From the NCBI GenBank assembly GCA_016714745.1, contig JADKCG010000003.1, positions 62,001-126,000 of the forward strand: DNA of 64,000 nt, in the 5' to 3' direction. The stretch's first letter is position 1. Each line of letters starts with the position of its first letter. The stretch comes from Elusimicrobiota bacterium (lineage in GTDB: Bacteria > Elusimicrobiota > Elusimicrobia > FEN-1173). A model generated the notes under the pieces. The model did no database searches, was not told the DNA's origin, and saw only the letters and a program-made list of their open reading frames with translations. Both the position numbers and the translations under genes were made by a program. This document shows, piece after piece, positions 63,221-64,000 of this stretch.

Positions 63221-64000
63221 GGGATTCCTCCGGGAAAGCGTAATGTTGAAAGCGACGACTGGCCTGATCGAGGAGGGTGGGGGTCATGGTCAGGTAGACC
63301 GAGGTGGCGGCCAGATACGTGTGCCCGAGATAGGTGGAAAGGACAGGCAACCATTTCTGGACGTCCGCTCCTTGCTTATACCACGCAACAAGACGATGAA
63401 CGGCAAAAGAATGGCGTAGATCATGCAAGCGGGGCTGATAGCGCGCTCCGTCGATTCGTCGGACTCCGACTTTTTCGCGGATGCGGCGAAAGATATCTTC
63501 GATGGTGTATTGGTTGAGGATTTTCCCATCGCGGTTGAGGAAGAAGGGCCTGTCCAGATTAAGAGAGCGGCTCTGCCTCTGGCGAAGGGCGGCATGTGTT
63601 TTGAGGATGTGGGTGAGTGAATGGGACAATGGGACAAGGCGGGTTTTCCGGAACTTGGTTTGCCGTATGGTGAGAAGAGAGCGGGGCAAATCGACATCGG
63701 CCAATGATAAGGAAATGGCTTCCCGAACGCGCAGGCCCGCACCATAGAGGAGAAGTAAAAGCGTGCGCACCGTATGAGGATCGATTCGGCTACGATTCTT
63801 TTGGTAGACCAGGGAGCCCTTGATCAGAGCCCGCAATTCCTGGCGTGAATAGATGTAGGGCACAAAAGGCGGCGGACGTTTTGGGACAGTGGTGGGCAAG
63901 GGAGAGGTTTTGACATATCCCCGGCTGAGCGCATAGAGGTAGAAGCCGCGCAACGCCTGATATTTGGCATGCCAGTTGGCTGTGAGGGGGCCTGTTCCTT
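63213..64000 (-). CDS. Tyrosine recombinase, 5' end outside the window
   Basis: The frame is open to the right edge (upstream codons read TGPLTANWHAKYQALRGFYL, part of a core-binding domain), so only the C-terminal 262 residues are present. The catalytic Arg lies in LLYGAGLRVREAISL. HDLRHSFAVHRL, LGHTYLAATSVYLTM and the catalytic Tyr in SVYLT are intact. The coordinate end is the window edge. It is translationally coupled to the second recombinase. Confidence 0.9.
   Translation of the reverse strand, partial: GTGPLTANWHAKYQALRGFYLYALSRGYVKTSPLPTTVPKRPPPFVPYIYSRQELRALIKGSLVYQKNRSRIDPHTVRTLLLLLYGAGLRVREAISLSLADVDLPRSLLTIRQTKFRKTRLVPLSHSLTHILKTHAALRQRQSRSLNLDRPFFLNRDGKILNQYTIEDIFRRIREKVGVRRIDGARYQPRLHDLRHSFAVHRLVAWYKQGADVQKWLPVLSTYLGHTYLAATSVYLTMTPTLLDQASRRFQHYAFPEESHD

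Noticed and set aside
62512..63517. Plus-strand ORFs opposite the recombinases
   Set aside because: The minus strand holds intact recombinase catalytic motifs; the plus frames show none.

Overview
The window looks like one contiguous bacterial chromosome segment of roughly 55 % GC from an uncultured Gram-negative, possibly an Elusimicrobiota-like lineage. That placement is an inference from gene style: a complete type II secretion cluster with a PilM-PilN-like L protein, very long exported RHS/SpvB proteins, outer-membrane barrels, and DNA-gyrase genes next to dciA. No rRNA, tRNA or CRISPR array was seen.

Layout. 0-7.4 kb: the 3' end of dciA, gyrB carrying a 432-residue HNH intein, a nucleotidyltransferase/small-protein pair, and gyrA. 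7.5-19 kb: a MerR-like regulator, an ExeA-like ATPase and the type II secretion genes C to M. 19-34 kb: an exported-protein island with an S74-chaperone protein, a 2,325-residue SpvB/RHS protein, a repeat protein, a lipoprotein, a second short RHS protein with its own signal peptide and a likely immunity gene, and a barrel protein; two near-identical 0.2-kb repeats flank the second RHS unit. 34-42.6 kb: an AAA/DUF4143 ATPase, a gyrA relic, a metallophosphatase, serS, a glucoamylase-like protein and a receiver protein. 43-50.6 kb (minus strand): two related exported toxins with small downstream immunity candidates, then an SPFH protein and a NAD-kinase-like protein. 51-61.4 kb: three paralogous membrane histidine kinases around an operon of a PilZ-LuxD-like-methyltransferase fusion, a kinase and a FadL-type porin. 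61.6-64 kb: kinase and DUF1016 debris and two tandem tyrosine recombinases, the last running off the window.

How it may work together. The secretion system is a plausible exporter for some of the signal-peptide proteins, although the window does not prove this. The most novel unit is at 53.8-59.3 kb. It couples a c-di-GMP-type sensor domain to a fatty-acyl thioesterase/transferase fold with an intact Ser-Asp-His triad and to a methyltransferase, and places them beside a fatty-acid porin and sensor kinases. This suggests lipid sensing or a fatty-acid-derived signal.

Many small palindromic repeats are scattered between and inside genes: a GCCCGATAAATCGGGC core, a GGGGACG-tipped family, a TGTAGCA...TGCTACA element and a 75-bp element. 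Several supply start regions, stop codons or protein tails of neighbouring genes. Single-base frameshifts cluster at 6.6-16 kb and recur near 54.8, 56.9 and 62.9 kb. Because gyrA is essential and is among the broken genes, assembly error is the likelier cause for many of them, so those genes are annotated as full-length with the breaks noted.
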